From NCBI RefSeq assembly GCF_900624995.1, contig NZ_UYXQ01000038.1:1-33543 (forward strand): a DNA stretch of 33,543 nucleotides, given 5' to 3'. This document shows, one piece after another, positions 1-8,444 of this stretch. The DNA comes from Pseudomonas antarctica. GTDB lineage: Bacteria; Pseudomonadota; Gammaproteobacteria; Pseudomonadales; Pseudomonadaceae. Each line of letters opens with the position of its first letter. The stretch's first letter is position 1. A program made the translations under genes and the position numbers. A model generated the notes under the pieces. The model worked only from the letters and a program-made list of their open reading frames with translations. It was not told where the DNA came from and made no database searches.

Positions 1-1743
1 AAACAATGCGGGTTGTTAGGTAGTTTGGCACTGATTTTCTGGTCGCTGGTGTGGGTGGTGTCGATCAAGTACGTGCTGTTTATCTTGCGCGCAGACAACC
101 AGGGCGAGGGCGGCATCATGGCCCTGACGGCGCTGGCGCGACGGGCGGCGGCGCCGTACCCCAAGTTGCGTTCGGTGCTGGTGATCCTCGGCTTGATCGG
201 TGCGGCACTGTTCTACGGCGACAGCATGATCACCCCGGCGATCTCGGTATTGTCGGCGGTCGAAGGTCTGGAACTGGCGTTTGATGGCCTGGAGCGTTGG
301 GTGGTGCCGCTGTCGTTGGTGGTGCTGGTGGGCCTGTTCCTGATCCAGAAACACGGCACCGACCGCATCGGCAAGCTGTTCGGGCCGGTGATGGTGGTGT
401 GGTTCCTGGTGTTGGGCGGCCTCGGTGTGCACGGCATTTTGCAACATCCCGAGGTGCTCAACGCGCTGAACCCCGTGTGGGGCGTGCGTTTTTTTGTGTC
501 CCATCCGGGCATGGGCGTGGCAATCCTCGGCGCCGTGGTGCTGGCCTTGACCGGTGCTGAAGCGCTGTACGCCGACATGGGTCACTTCGGTCGCAAGCCG
601 ATCGCCCGTGCATGGTTCGCCCTGGTGCTGCCGGCGCTGGTGCTCAACTACTTCGGCCAGGGCGCCTTGCTGCTGGAAAACCCCGAAGCGGCGCGTAACC
701 CGTTCTACTTGCTGGCGCCGGAGTGGGCGTTGATCCCGCTGGTGGCACTGTCGACCCTGGCCACCGTCATTGCCTCCCAGGCGGTAATTTCCGGCGCGTT
801 CTCCTTGACCCGCCAGGCGATCCAATTGGGTTACATCCCGCGCATGCATATCCAGCACACCTCCAGTGCCGAACAAGGCCAGATTTATATCGGTGCGGTG
901 AACTGGTCGCTGATGGTCGGTGTGATCCTGCTGGTGTTGGGCTTCGAATCTTCGAACGCCTTGGCCTCGGCCTACGGCGTGGCTGTGACCGGCACCATGC
1001 TGATCACCAGCATCCTGGTGTCAGCGGTGATGTTGTTGCTGTGGAAATGGCCACCGGTGCTGGCGATTCCGGTGTTGATCGGCTTCTTGTTGGTCGATGG
1101 CCTGTTCTTCGCCGCCAACGTGCCGAAAATCGTGCAGGGCGGTGCCTTCCCAGTGTTAGCGGGGATTGTGCTGTTTGTGCTGATGACCACCTGGAAGCGC
1201 GGCAAAGAACTGTTAATGGACCGCCTCGACGAGGGCGGGCTGCCCTTGCCGATCTTTATCAGCAGCATCCGCGTGCAGCCGCCGCATCGCGTGCAGGGCA
1301 CCGCCGTGTTCCTCACCGCGCGCCCAGACGCCGTGCCCCACGCGCTGTTGCACAACTTGCTGCATAACCAGGTGTTGCATGAACAGGTGGTGATGCTGAC
1401 GGTGGTCTACGAAGATATTCCGCGCGTGCCCGCCTCACGGCGCTTTGAGGTGGACGCCTATGGGGAAGGCTTCTTCCGGGTGATCCTGCATTTCGGCTTT
1501 ACCGACGAGCCGGACGTGCCCGAGGCGCTGAAGCTGTGCCATTTGGAAGACTTGGATTTCAGCCCGATGCGCACCACCTACTTCCTCAGCCGCGAAACGG
1601 TGATCGCCTCACGCATCAAGGGCATGGCCCGTTGGCGTGAAAGCTTGTTTGCCTTCATGTTGAAGAATGCCAACGGCAACCTGCGCTTCTTCAAGCTCCC
1701 GGTAAACCGGGTGATCGAGCTGGGCACCCAGGTCGAAATGTAA
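1..1743 (+). CDS. kup: Kup/TrkD potassium uptake protein, 5' end cut by the window
   Basis: This is a low-affinity potassium:proton symporter of the KUP/HAK/KT family in the inner membrane. The reading frame is open from base 1, so about 50 N-terminal residues lie outside the window; 580 codons remain against roughly 630 in relatives. The family signature GDSMITPAISVLSAVEGLE is present near the start. Successive hydrophobic segments run to about base 1195. A hydrophilic cytoplasmic C-terminal domain of about 180 residues follows, starting near TWKRGKELLMDRL. Internal ATG or TTG codons near base 13 are not the true start, because they fall inside a conserved membrane segment. A hairpin terminator follows the stop. 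No frameshift or missing motif is seen in the visible part. Confidence 0.95.
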   Translation, partial: KQCGLLGSLALIFWSLVWVVSIKYVLFILRADNQGEGGIMALTALARRAAAPYPKLRSVLVILGLIGAALFYGDSMITPAISVLSAVEGLELAFDGLERWVVPLSLVVLVGLFLIQKHGTDRIGKLFGPVMVVWFLVLGGLGVHGILQHPEVLNALNPVWGVRFFVSHPGMGVAILGAVVLALTGAEALYADMGHFGRKPIARAWFALVLPALVLNYFGQGALLLENPEAARNPFYLLAPEWALIPLVALSTLATVIASQAVISGAFSLTRQAIQLGYIPRMHIQHTSSAEQGQIYIGAVNWSLMVGVILLVLGFESSNALASAYGVAVTGTMLITSILVSAVMLLLWKWPPVLAIPVLIGFLLVDGLFFAANVPKIVQGGAFPVLAGIVLFVLMTTWKRGKELLMDRLDEGGLPLPIFISSIRVQPPHRVQGTAVFLTARPDAVPHALLHNLLHNQVLHEQVVMLTVVYEDIPRVPASRRFEVDAYGEGFFRVILHFGFTDEPDVPEALKLCHLEDLDFSPMRTTYFLSRETVIASRIKGMARWRESLFAFMLKNANGNLRFFKLPVNRVIELGTQVEM

Positions 1744-1755
1744 GCCGCTGCCACA

Positions 1756-1786
1756 CGGGAGCCGGCAATCGGCTCCCGCTTTCCTT
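1756..1786 (+). terminator. Rho-independent terminator of kup
   Basis: A perfect 9-bp stem (CGGGAGCCG / CGGCTCCCG) with a 5-nt loop lies 13 bases after the kup stop. A pyrimidine-rich CTTTCCTT tail follows. Confidence 0.75.
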
Positions 1787-1869
1787 CTGAACCCTGTGCA
1801 ATCCACTGTTGTCGACTAGGCTCTAAGCACTGTTTGAAGAGTGCCCACAGAACCCAGAAGAGGTGCGCC

Positions 1870-2976
1870 ATGAGTCAGCTGCTCGAACCCTACACCCTCC
1901 GTCAATTGACCCTGCTCAACCGGATTGCCGTCTCGCCGATGTGCCAGTACTCATCCGACGATGGCCTGGCCAATGACTGGCACTTGGTACACCTTGGCAG
2001 CCGTGCCGTGGGCGGCGCCGGGCTGATTTTCACCGAAGCCACCGCTGTGACCGCCGATGGTCGCATCACCGCCCAGGACCTGGGCCTGTGGGACGACGCA
2101 CAAATCGAACCGCTGCAACGCATCACGCGTTTTATTGCCGCCCAGGGCGCGGTGGCAGGTATTCAGTTGGCGCATGCCGGGCGCAAGGCCAGCACCCATC
2201 GGCCGTGGATCGGCAAGCACGGCAGCGTTAAGCCGGAAGACGGCGGCTGGGTGCCGGTGGGGCCGTCGCCGATTGCCTTCGATCCCAATCACACGCAGCC
2301 CACGCCATTGGACGAGGCGCAAATCCAGCAGGTGATCGCCGACTTTGTCGCGGCTGCCAAACGCGCGCTGACCGCCGGTTTTGAAGTGGTGGAAATCCAC
2401 GCTGCCCACGGTTACCTGCTGCATCAATTCCTGTCGCCCATCAGCAACCAGCGCCAGGACCACTACGGTGGCTCGTTTGAAAACCGTATTCGCCTGGTGC
2501 TCGAAGTGACCAAAGCTGTGCGTGAAGTATGGCCCCAGGAGCTGCCGCTGTTCGTGCGGGTATCGGCCACCGATTGGGTGGAAGACGGCTGGAACCCGGA
2601 TGAAACCGTGGAACTGGCGCGACGCCTGAAAGACCTTGGCGTGGACTTGATCGACGTGTCCTCGGGTGGCACCGCCGCCAACGCCGAAATTCCCACTGGC
2701 CCCGGTTACCAGACGCGTTTCGCCGAACGTGTGCGCAAGGAGTCGGGCATCGCCACCGGTACGGTCGGCATGATTACCGAGCCAGCCCAGGCCGAGCACA
2801 TCCTGCGTACTTGTCAGGCCGATATCATCTTCCTGGCCCGTGAGCTGTTGCGTGACCCTTACTGGCCGCTGCATGCCGATGATGACTTGGGCGGGCGCAA
2901 GGCGATCTGGCCGGCGCAGTATCAGCGGGCCACCCACCGCGATCAGCCGATCCATGAGTCTGATCTGAGGGATTGA
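1870..2976 (+). CDS. NADH:flavin oxidoreductase, Old Yellow Enzyme family (YqjM/XenA type)
   Basis: This is an FMN-dependent ene-reductase with a TIM-barrel fold, expected to reduce activated C=C bonds or nitro groups with NAD(P)H in the cytoplasm. It has 368 residues. The start is the ATG preceded by AGAAGAGG. Visible motifs: SPMCQYSSDDG (Cys25, Tyr27), which matches the redox-modulating cysteine of YqjM-like OYEs; HAGRKAS; the substrate-binding pair His177/His180 in EIHAAHGYLLHQF; and the phosphate-binding C-terminal region around IIFLARELLRDPYWP. It stands alone between two terminators, so it is probably monocistronic. No adjacent regulator is seen. Closeness to XenA is from memory; the physiological substrate cannot be read from sequence. 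Confidence 0.9.
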   Translation: MSQLLEPYTLRQLTLLNRIAVSPMCQYSSDDGLANDWHLVHLGSRAVGGAGLIFTEATAVTADGRITAQDLGLWDDAQIEPLQRITRFIAAQGAVAGIQLAHAGRKASTHRPWIGKHGSVKPEDGGWVPVGPSPIAFDPNHTQPTPLDEAQIQQVIADFVAAAKRALTAGFEVVEIHAAHGYLLHQFLSPISNQRQDHYGGSFENRIRLVLEVTKAVREVWPQELPLFVRVSATDWVEDGWNPDETVELARRLKDLGVDLIDVSSGGTAANAEIPTGPGYQTRFAERVRKESGIATGTVGMITEPAQAEHILRTCQADIIFLARELLRDPYWPLHADDDLGGRKAIWPAQYQRATHRDQPIHESDLRD

Positions 2977-2993
2977 TCCCACACCTGCCCGCC

Positions 2994-3022
2994 AAAACCC
3001 ACCCTGACCCGGTGGGTTTTTT
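2994..3022 (+). terminator. Rho-independent terminator after the OYE gene
   Basis: Stem AAACCCACC / GGTGGGTTT with a 7-nt loop is followed by a T run, 18 bases after the stop codon. Confidence 0.9.
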
Positions 3023-3086
3023 CGTGGTTGTTTTTACGGCATTCGCCTCAGTCGGCGGCAGTGTGGGACGGCGCTGTAGGTCTTTG

Positions 3087-3115
3087 TTACCGAAGCGATT
3101 TATTTAAGTTAATAC
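3087..3115 (+). promoter_or_regulatory. Candidate sigma-70 promoter for the 61-residue ORF
   Basis: TTACCG and TAATAC are separated by 17 bases. The -35 match is partial. Transcription would begin near 3122 and leave about 155 bases of leader. Confidence 0.35.
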
Positions 3116-3276
3116 TCTAAAAAAATCCCACGCGGGAGCAGATTGTTTCTACGCTTAGGGTAAGTCTGATTTCTGGCCCAGGGAGTCAGTCGGTTCAGTC
3201 CGCAAACGCCTTGCGCGTCACGGAAGGCAGGTAATGGGCGCCAGGAGTCATAGATCGATATCAGGAGAAGCAGTCC

Positions 3277-3462
3277 ATGGCCAAGTCCTATGGTGTTGCG
3301 GGTGCGGTGGTGCGTTTTCTGACCCGCAAGATGTCTCTGCGTGGCCGAAGGTTGAGCTCCGATGAGGTGCAATTGCTGGAGCAGTATCGCGCGCTGACCG
3401 AGAACGATCAGGTGGCGATGCTGTACTTGATTGGGGCGATGAAAAGCGTGTCGCGGTTCTGA
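3277..3462 (+). CDS. Small conserved protein, 61 residues, unknown function
   Basis: I do not recognise a named family. The start ATG is preceded by a strong AGGAGAAG at good spacing, which supports expression. The N-terminal half is basic (VVRFLTRKMSLRGRRL). The C-terminal half, LLEQYRALTENDQVAMLYLI, looks helical. It resembles in style the helical tail that follows the HTH in some XRE-type regulators, but no HTH is present; this is inference. There is no signal peptide or membrane segment. A REP-like hairpin that can act as terminator follows 14 bases after the stop. It could be a small regulator or stress protein. Confidence 0.6.
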   Translation: MAKSYGVAGAVVRFLTRKMSLRGRRLSSDEVQLLEQYRALTENDQVAMLYLIGAMKSVSRF

Positions 3463-3475
3463 GCCACCGCTGAGT

Positions 3476-3507
3476 AATGTGGGAGGCGGCTTGCTCCCTC
3501 CCACATT
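3476..3507. repeat. Single REP-like palindrome acting as bidirectional terminator
   Basis: A perfect 10-bp stem (AATGTGGGAG / CTCCCACATT) encloses the GCGGCTTGCTCC core typical of Pseudomonas REP sequences. A short T run follows on the plus strand. It sits between the convergent 61-residue ORF and opgD, so it can terminate both. Confidence 0.75.
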
Positions 3508-3519
3508 TTGCACTCTGTG

Positions 3520-5145
3520 TCAGGTGTATTTGCGCTGGTCCGGCGCCGGCGGGAAGTACTGGTACAGCCAGGTTTCACTCAAGGTACGGTCCTGGGTCCG
3601 TATAAACAGCCGCAGTTCCACGGGCTCCACGCTGTCGCTGGTTGGGTACCAATCGAACAGAATGCGATAGCCCTTGATGTTGTCGAGCACCAGCACGCTG
3701 AAGTCTTTCACTTCTCCGTGGGAACAGGTCACCACGGGCTCGATCCCGGTGCCGGCTGGCAGGCGATCCAGGCCGCCGCCCTTGAAGTCCACGGCAAAGC
3801 GACGCGCCCACACTTCGGGATAGTGCTCGCCCGGTGCCCAACCTTCGGTAAAGCCGCCCATGCCGGAACGGGTGGCGTCGACTTGCGCCAGTGGTGTGCT
3901 CACCGGTGGTAGCGCGCTCCAGTACAGCTTGTAGCCGTAGTTGAGCGAATCGCCGGCGGCCACGGGTTTTTTCGGGGTCCAGAAGGCCACGATATTGTCC
4001 AGAGTTTCGCCGGTGGTGGGGATCTCCAGCAGGTCGATCGAGCCTTCGCCCCACGCCGTCGTCGGTTCCACCCATAGGCTTGGGCGCTTGCTGTACCAGT
4101 CCACGGTGTCCTGGTAGCTGGCGAACTCGTGGTCGGTCTGCACCAGGCCGAAGCCTTTCGGGTCGGTGTCGGCGAACGCGTTGAACTGCAGCTTGGCCGG
4201 GTTGTTCAGCGGGCGGCAGATCCACTCGCCGTTGCCGCGCCACATCGCCAGGCGATCCGAGTCGTGGATTTGCGGGTGGATCGTGTCGCACATACGGCGC
4301 TCATGGGTGCCGCAGCTGAACATGCTGGTCATCGGCGCGATGCCCAGTTGTTCGATGCGGGTGCGCGCATTGATATTCGCGTCGATGGCCATCACCACTT
4401 GGTTGGCCTGGCAGTCGATGTCGAAGCGGTAGGCGCCGGTGGCGCTCGGCGAGTCGAGCAGGGCGTAGACCACAAAACGCGTGGCGTCCTTGGCCGGGGT
4501 TTCGAACCAGAACTGTGTGAAGTCGGGGAATTCTTCGCGGTTTTTCGCGTAGGTATCAATCGCCAGGCCGCGTGCGGAAAGGCCGTACTGGCCGGTTGCG
4601 TCCACCGCGCGGAAGTAGCTGGCGCCGAGGAAGGACAGCACATCATGGCGATCCAGTTCCGGTGCCTTGAACAGCTTGAAACCGGAGAACCCCAAGTCGC
4701 CGGTCAGTTGCTGAGTGTCCACTGTGGTCTTTTCATAGTTGAACAGCGAAGGGCGGAAATGCACCTCGCGTGCTTCGCGGGTCTTGGGGTCGACGCTGTG
4801 CATGCGCACCGGCGTCTTGAACCCCATGCCGACGTGGAAGAATTGCACGTCGAGCTGGCCGTTTAATTCCTTCCACAACGAATGGTTGCCGTCGTAGCCG
4901 ATGGCGTTGAAATTCTGCGGCGTCATGGTCGCCAAGGTCGGCGGCAGCCGCTGTTTGGTGTCTTTATACGCGGTCCCAGCGAGCTGTTTGGCTTGAGACT
5001 TGAGCGCTTCAAAATCAAACGCCACGGCCTTGCCATCGGCGGTACGGTTACCTGCCCAGGCCTGCGCGGCCAGCAGGCCACTGGCGGATAAACCGGTGTA
5101 AGCCGCAATGGCCATGGACGCTTTGAGCAAATTCCTGCGGTGCAT
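3520..5145 (-). CDS. opgD: Glucan biosynthesis protein D, Tat-exported
   Basis: OpgD (MdoD) is a periplasmic protein that shapes the backbone of osmoregulated periplasmic glucans. It has 541 residues, close to the E. coli protein. The N-terminus MHRRNLLKASMAIAAYTG carries a twin-arginine motif (RRNLLK), a hydrophobic stretch and an AQAWA-type cleavage region, so export by Tat is expected, as in the family. The whole length matches the family as I recall it: SFLGASYFRAV, YGLSARGLAIDTY, LGIAPMTSMFSCG, DTIHPQIHDSDRL, GNGEWICRPLNNP, GFSEGWAPGEHYPE-like, and the C-terminal SETWLYQYFPPAPD. The companion genes opgG and opgH are not in the window. Regulation probably involves a promoter in the divergent gap to the right. 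Confidence 0.95.
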   Translation of the reverse strand: MHRRNLLKASMAIAAYTGLSASGLLAAQAWAGNRTADGKAVAFDFEALKSQAKQLAGTAYKDTKQRLPPTLATMTPQNFNAIGYDGNHSLWKELNGQLDVQFFHVGMGFKTPVRMHSVDPKTREAREVHFRPSLFNYEKTTVDTQQLTGDLGFSGFKLFKAPELDRHDVLSFLGASYFRAVDATGQYGLSARGLAIDTYAKNREEFPDFTQFWFETPAKDATRFVVYALLDSPSATGAYRFDIDCQANQVVMAIDANINARTRIEQLGIAPMTSMFSCGTHERRMCDTIHPQIHDSDRLAMWRGNGEWICRPLNNPAKLQFNAFADTDPKGFGLVQTDHEFASYQDTVDWYSKRPSLWVEPTTAWGEGSIDLLEIPTTGETLDNIVAFWTPKKPVAAGDSLNYGYKLYWSALPPVSTPLAQVDATRSGMGGFTEGWAPGEHYPEVWARRFAVDFKGGGLDRLPAGTGIEPVVTCSHGEVKDFSVLVLDNIKGYRILFDWYPTSDSVEPVELRLFIRTQDRTLSETWLYQYFPPAPDQRKYT

Positions 5146-5448
5146 AGAGACAACCTGTCGTGAGCAAATCCCGCGCCGTTCCTGGCACGTGCTGGATCAG
5201 AAATTACGGTTCGGACATGCCTTCGGCCAAACGCAACGGACTATAAACAGACGCCGGATAGCTTAAGCGGTTCGATGAGGAAGGAAAATTGGTTGAGGGC
5301 GGGGTGATGGCGTTGCATATGAAACAAGAGGTTTCCGGTATTGGCTGGCGACGTTACAACTCGAAGCACTCTAGATCTGGGGTTTTTGGCACTTAGTTTT
5401 ACGCTGAGGGCCTATTGGTCCTACGAACCCAGTGTCTGGAGGCTATGT
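5146..5448. other. Divergent intergenic region between opgD and the DUF533 gene
   Basis: The 303-base gap must hold promoters for both directions. Apart from the candidate opgD -10 near 5240 I see no clear repeat, RNA gene or small ORF. No convincing AlgU-type promoter was found for the DUF533 gene. Confidence 0.5.
5240..5263 (-). promoter_or_regulatory. Candidate opgD promoter
   Basis: On the minus strand TATAGT is a good -10 box. The best -35 at usable spacing is a weak TTAAGC 16 bases upstream. Initiation would fall about 90 bases before opgD. Confidence 0.3.
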
Positions 5449-6159
5449 ATGAATACCCGTGGATTGCTCGATCAGTTACTCAAGTCTGGCCAGGACATGT
5501 TGCAGAAAAAGGCCGGCGACCCGCGCAAACCGAATGATAAAGGCGCCCTCGATGGGCTGCTCGGCGGTGGCGGGCTGGGCAGTTTGCTTGGCGGCGCGGG
5601 CGGCGGAGCCTTGGCGGCGGGCGCCATGGGGCTGTTGCTGGGCAATAAAAAAGCGCGCAAGTTTGGCGGCAAGGCCCTGACCTACGGTGGCTTGGCAGCA
5701 TTGGGCGTGATTGCCTACAAGGCTTACGGCAATTGGCAGGCGCAACAGGCCAATGCACCCCAGGGCGAGCCGCAAACGATCGACCGCTTGCCATCGGCCC
5801 AGGTTGAGCAACACAGCCAGGGCATTCTTAAAGCGCTGGTCGCGGCCGCCAAGGCTGACGGGCATGTGGATGAACGCGAACGCGCGCTGATCGAAGGCGA
5901 GTTTACCAAGCTGGATAATGACCGCGAGCTGCAAAACTGGCTGCACGCCGAGTTGAATAAACCCCTGGACCCCGCCGATGTGGCGCGCGCAGCCGCCACC
6001 CCGGAAATGGCCGCCGAGATGTACGTCGCCAGCGTGATGCTGGTGGACGAGGAAAACTTCATGGAAAAGGCCTATCTGGATGAGTTGGCGCGCCAGCTGA
6101 AACTTGATCTCGGTCTAAAGGCCGAGTTGGAAAAGCAGGTGCGCCAAGCCACACTCTGA
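5449..6159 (+). CDS. DUF533 (YebE-like) membrane protein with TerB-like domain
   Basis: The protein has 236 residues from the ATG at 5449, which follows CTGGAGG; an out-of-frame ATG at 5445 is ignored. Residues 1-35 are a polar N-terminus. A Gly/Ala-rich stretch with repeated GLLGGG/GSLLGG elements leads into hydrophobic segments at about 48-62 and 72-90. The C-terminal half, from about residue 115, is an all-helical TerB-like domain with the acidic sequence AAAKADGHVDERERALIEGEF, which resembles the tellurite-resistance TerB fold. The family is inner-membrane and of unknown biochemical function; the E. coli relative YebE is stress-linked. It is probably monocistronic, with a hairpin terminator after the stop. 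Confidence 0.85.
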   Translation: MNTRGLLDQLLKSGQDMLQKKAGDPRKPNDKGALDGLLGGGGLGSLLGGAGGGALAAGAMGLLLGNKKARKFGGKALTYGGLAALGVIAYKAYGNWQAQQANAPQGEPQTIDRLPSAQVEQHSQGILKALVAAAKADGHVDERERALIEGEFTKLDNDRELQNWLHAELNKPLDPADVARAAATPEMAAEMYVASVMLVDEENFMEKAYLDELARQLKLDLGLKAELEKQVRQATL

Positions 6160-6180
6160 GTACACACCGTGAACCTCAGG

Positions 6181-6214
6181 CACTCCGGCCGTTAACCTGG
6201 TTCGGGGTGTTTTT
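6181..6214 (+). terminator. Probable terminator after the DUF533 gene
   Basis: CACTCCG can pair with CGGGGTG (one T-G pair), followed by TTTTT. The loop is long, so this is moderate evidence. Confidence 0.5.
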
Positions 6215-6243
6215 GCTGTCTGTGATCGTTACATCAAACCCCA

Positions 6244-6275
6244 TTGATAAAGGAGGGCATCTGCTCAGCTATACT
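6244..6275 (+). promoter_or_regulatory. Candidate wspA promoter
   Basis: TATACT at 6270-6275 is a good -10 box. TTGATA at 6244-6249 would be the -35, but the 20-base spacer is long. Initiation near 6282 would give a leader of about 28 bases. Confidence 0.35.
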
Positions 6276-6309
6276 CCCCTCCATTTGAATGGCCCTTCGA
6301 GGAATTACT

Positions 6310-7932
6310 GTGAAGAACTGGACCTTGCGCCAAAGAATTTTGGCGAGCTTTGCGGTAATTATCGCGATCATGCTGCTGATGGTCGTGGTCTCGTATTCGC
6401 GTCTGTTGAAGATCGAAGTCAGCGAAACTGCCGTTCGGGACGACGCCGTGCCTGGGGTGTTTTTAAGCTCGATGATTCGCAGTGCTTGGGTCGACAGTTA
6501 CCTGCAAACCCAGGAATTGGTCGGCGCGCAGAAAAACCAGAGCATCTCAGAGGCCGACAAGCAGGACTACAAAGCCTTCGAAGCGCGCCTTGAACAGCAT
6601 ATGGCCAGCTACGCGGCCACTATCAACATTGGTCAGGATCGCGCCGAATTCGACGCCTTCAAGAAACTTCATCAGACCTACAACAAGATTCTTACTCAGG
6701 TCCTGGAAGCCCATCAGGGTAACAACGCTGGCGAGGCGCAAAAGCTGTTCGATGAGCAACTGACGCCCGCCTGGACCGAAGGCCGCATGAAGCTCAATGA
6801 AATTATCAATGAGAATAAGCAGGTCGCCGATAACGCCACTGCCGCCATCGACGACGCCGTCTCGGCCGCCAAAATCAGCATGGGCATTTCGCTGCTCCTG
6901 GCGATTCTTGCCGCTGGCGTCTGCGGTCTGTTGCTGATGCGCGCGATCATGGCGCCGATGAATCGCATCGTCGAAATCCTTGACACCATGCGCACAGGGG
7001 ACTTGAGCAAACGCCTGGACCTGGAGCGCAAGGACGAGTTCGGCGCCGTCGAAACCGGCTTCAACGACATGATGACCGAGCTGACCGCGCTGGTGTCCCA
7101 AGCCCAGCGTTCGTCGGTACAGGTGACGACCTCGGTCACCGAGATCGCCGCTACTTCCAAGCAGCAACAGGCCACGGCCACCGAAACTGCCGCCACCACT
7201 ACCGAGATCGGCGCGACGTCCCGCGAGATCGCGGCCACTTCCAAGGATTTGGTCCGTACCATGACCGAAGTCTCCACCGCCGCCGACCAGGCATCGGTCG
7301 CCGCCGGCTCCGGTCAGCAAGGCTTGGCGCGTATGGAAGAAACCATGCACTCGGTGATGGGCGCCGCCGACTTGGTCAACGCCAAGCTGGCGATCCTCAA
7401 TGAGAAGGCCGGCAACATCAACCAAGTGGTGGTGACCATCGTCAAGGTCGCCGACCAGACCAACCTGTTGTCGCTCAATGCGGCGATTGAAGCCGAGAAG
7501 GCCGGTGAATACGGGCGCGGCTTTGCCGTGGTCGCCACCGAAGTGCGTCGCCTGGCCGACCAGACGGCCGTTGCGACCTACGACATTGAGCAGATGGTGC
7601 GCGAGATCCAGTCAGCAGTGTCGGCGGGTGTAATGGGCATGGACAAGTTCTCCGAAGAAGTGCGTCGCGGCATGTTCGAAGTGCAGCAAGTCGGTGAGCA
7701 GTTGTCGCAGATCATCCATCAGGTACAGGCCCTGGCGCCGAGGGTGTTAATGGTCAACGAAGGCATGCAGGCCCAGGCCACCGGCGCCGAGCAGATCAAC
7801 CACGCGTTGGTGCAACTGGGCGATGCCAGTAGCCAGACCGTGGAGTCCCTGCGCCAGGCCAGCTTTGCCATTGATGAACTGAGCCAGGTTGCGGTCGGTT
7901 TGCGCAGCGGCGTGTCGCGTTTTAAAGTCTGA
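6310..7932 (+). CDS. wspA: WspA, methyl-accepting surface-sensing receptor
   Basis: WspA is the membrane receptor that feeds the Wsp phosphorelay controlling c-di-GMP. The GTG at 6310 is chosen as start: it follows CGAGGAATT and gives MKNWTLRQRILASF and 540 residues; the upstream frame extension lacks a ribosome site. Order of domains: TM1 at about 10-31; a periplasmic four-helix-bundle ligand domain to about 188; TM2 at about 190-212 (ISLLLAILAAGVCGLLLM); HAMP at about 213-265; a long coiled-coil signalling domain with the hairpin tip near residue 385 (QTNLLSLNAAIEA). Glutamate/glutamine-rich heptads on either side are potential methylation sites for WspC and WspF. Its TGA overlaps the wspB ATG by one base. 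Confidence 0.95.
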   Translation: MKNWTLRQRILASFAVIIAIMLLMVVVSYSRLLKIEVSETAVRDDAVPGVFLSSMIRSAWVDSYLQTQELVGAQKNQSISEADKQDYKAFEARLEQHMASYAATINIGQDRAEFDAFKKLHQTYNKILTQVLEAHQGNNAGEAQKLFDEQLTPAWTEGRMKLNEIINENKQVADNATAAIDDAVSAAKISMGISLLLAILAAGVCGLLLMRAIMAPMNRIVEILDTMRTGDLSKRLDLERKDEFGAVETGFNDMMTELTALVSQAQRSSVQVTTSVTEIAATSKQQQATATETAATTTEIGATSREIAATSKDLVRTMTEVSTAADQASVAAGSGQQGLARMEETMHSVMGAADLVNAKLAILNEKAGNINQVVVTIVKVADQTNLLSLNAAIEAEKAGEYGRGFAVVATEVRRLADQTAVATYDIEQMVREIQSAVSAGVMGMDKFSEEVRRGMFEVQQVGEQLSQIIHQVQALAPRVLMVNEGMQAQATGAEQINHALVQLGDASSQTVESLRQASFAIDELSQVAVGLRSGVSRFKV

Positions 7933-8444
7933 TGAGCGACTTTGCGGCTGTACGCGGTGCCGTTCCGGCAGTGCAGAATGCGTTGTTCCTGGTGTTTTAC
8001 ATCGGCGGCGAACGCTTTGCCCTCAAGGCGACTGAAGTCGCCGAGGTACTTGCGCGACTGCCGCTCAAACCCATTGCCCACGCGCCGGTTTGGGTGGCGG
8101 GGATTTTTGCCCACCGTGGCGCGCTGGTGCCGGTGATCGACCTGTGTGCGCTGACCTTCGGCACACCGGCCCAGGCGCGTACCAGTACACGGCTGGTGCT
8201 GGTCAACTACCAGCCGCAACCGTGGGTTGAAGCGCGCTGGTTGGGGCTGATCCTGGAACACGCCACCGACACCCTGCGCTGCGGCGTCGAGGAATTCCAG
8301 CCGTACGGGCTGGACAACCGCGAGGCGCCCTACCTGGGGCGGGTGCGTGAAGATGCCGTGGGGTTGATGCAGTGGATTGGCGTCAACGAGTTGCTTACCG
8401 AGCCCGTGCGTGCCTTGCTGTTTTCCACCGAGCTGAGCGTATGA
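7932..8444 (+). CDS. wspB: WspB, CheW-like coupling protein
   Basis: WspB is one of two CheW-type couplers in the operon. It links receptor WspA to kinase WspE at the membrane. It has 170 residues with a single CheW domain across most of its length: LFLVFYIGGERFALKATEVAEV at the start, then GIFAHRGALVPVIDLCAL, which corresponds to the conserved region around 'rG.viPvidL' in CheW. The start codon overlaps the wspA stop (TGATG) and its own stop overlaps wspC (ATGA), so translation is probably coupled both ways. It could be confused with wspD, but wspD is longer and has a Cys-containing N-terminal extension. Confidence 0.93.
   Translation: MSDFAAVRGAVPAVQNALFLVFYIGGERFALKATEVAEVLARLPLKPIAHAPVWVAGIFAHRGALVPVIDLCALTFGTPAQARTSTRLVLVNYQPQPWVEARWLGLILEHATDTLRCGVEEFQPYGLDNREAPYLGRVREDAVGLMQWIGVNELLTEPVRALLFSTELSV

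Larger units (their letters stand above)
2977..3276. other. Intergenic region before the 61-residue ORF
   Basis: This 300-base gap holds the OYE terminator at its left end and a candidate sigma-70 promoter near 3087-3115. The remaining ~150 bases upstream of the small gene at 3277 contain no convincing ORF. If the promoter is right, that stretch is a long 5' leader. Confidence 0.5.

Noticed and set aside
1951..2982. 343-codon antisense frame over the OYE gene
   Set aside because: A shadow of a clearly conserved flavoenzyme frame; the amino acid composition is typical of shadows.
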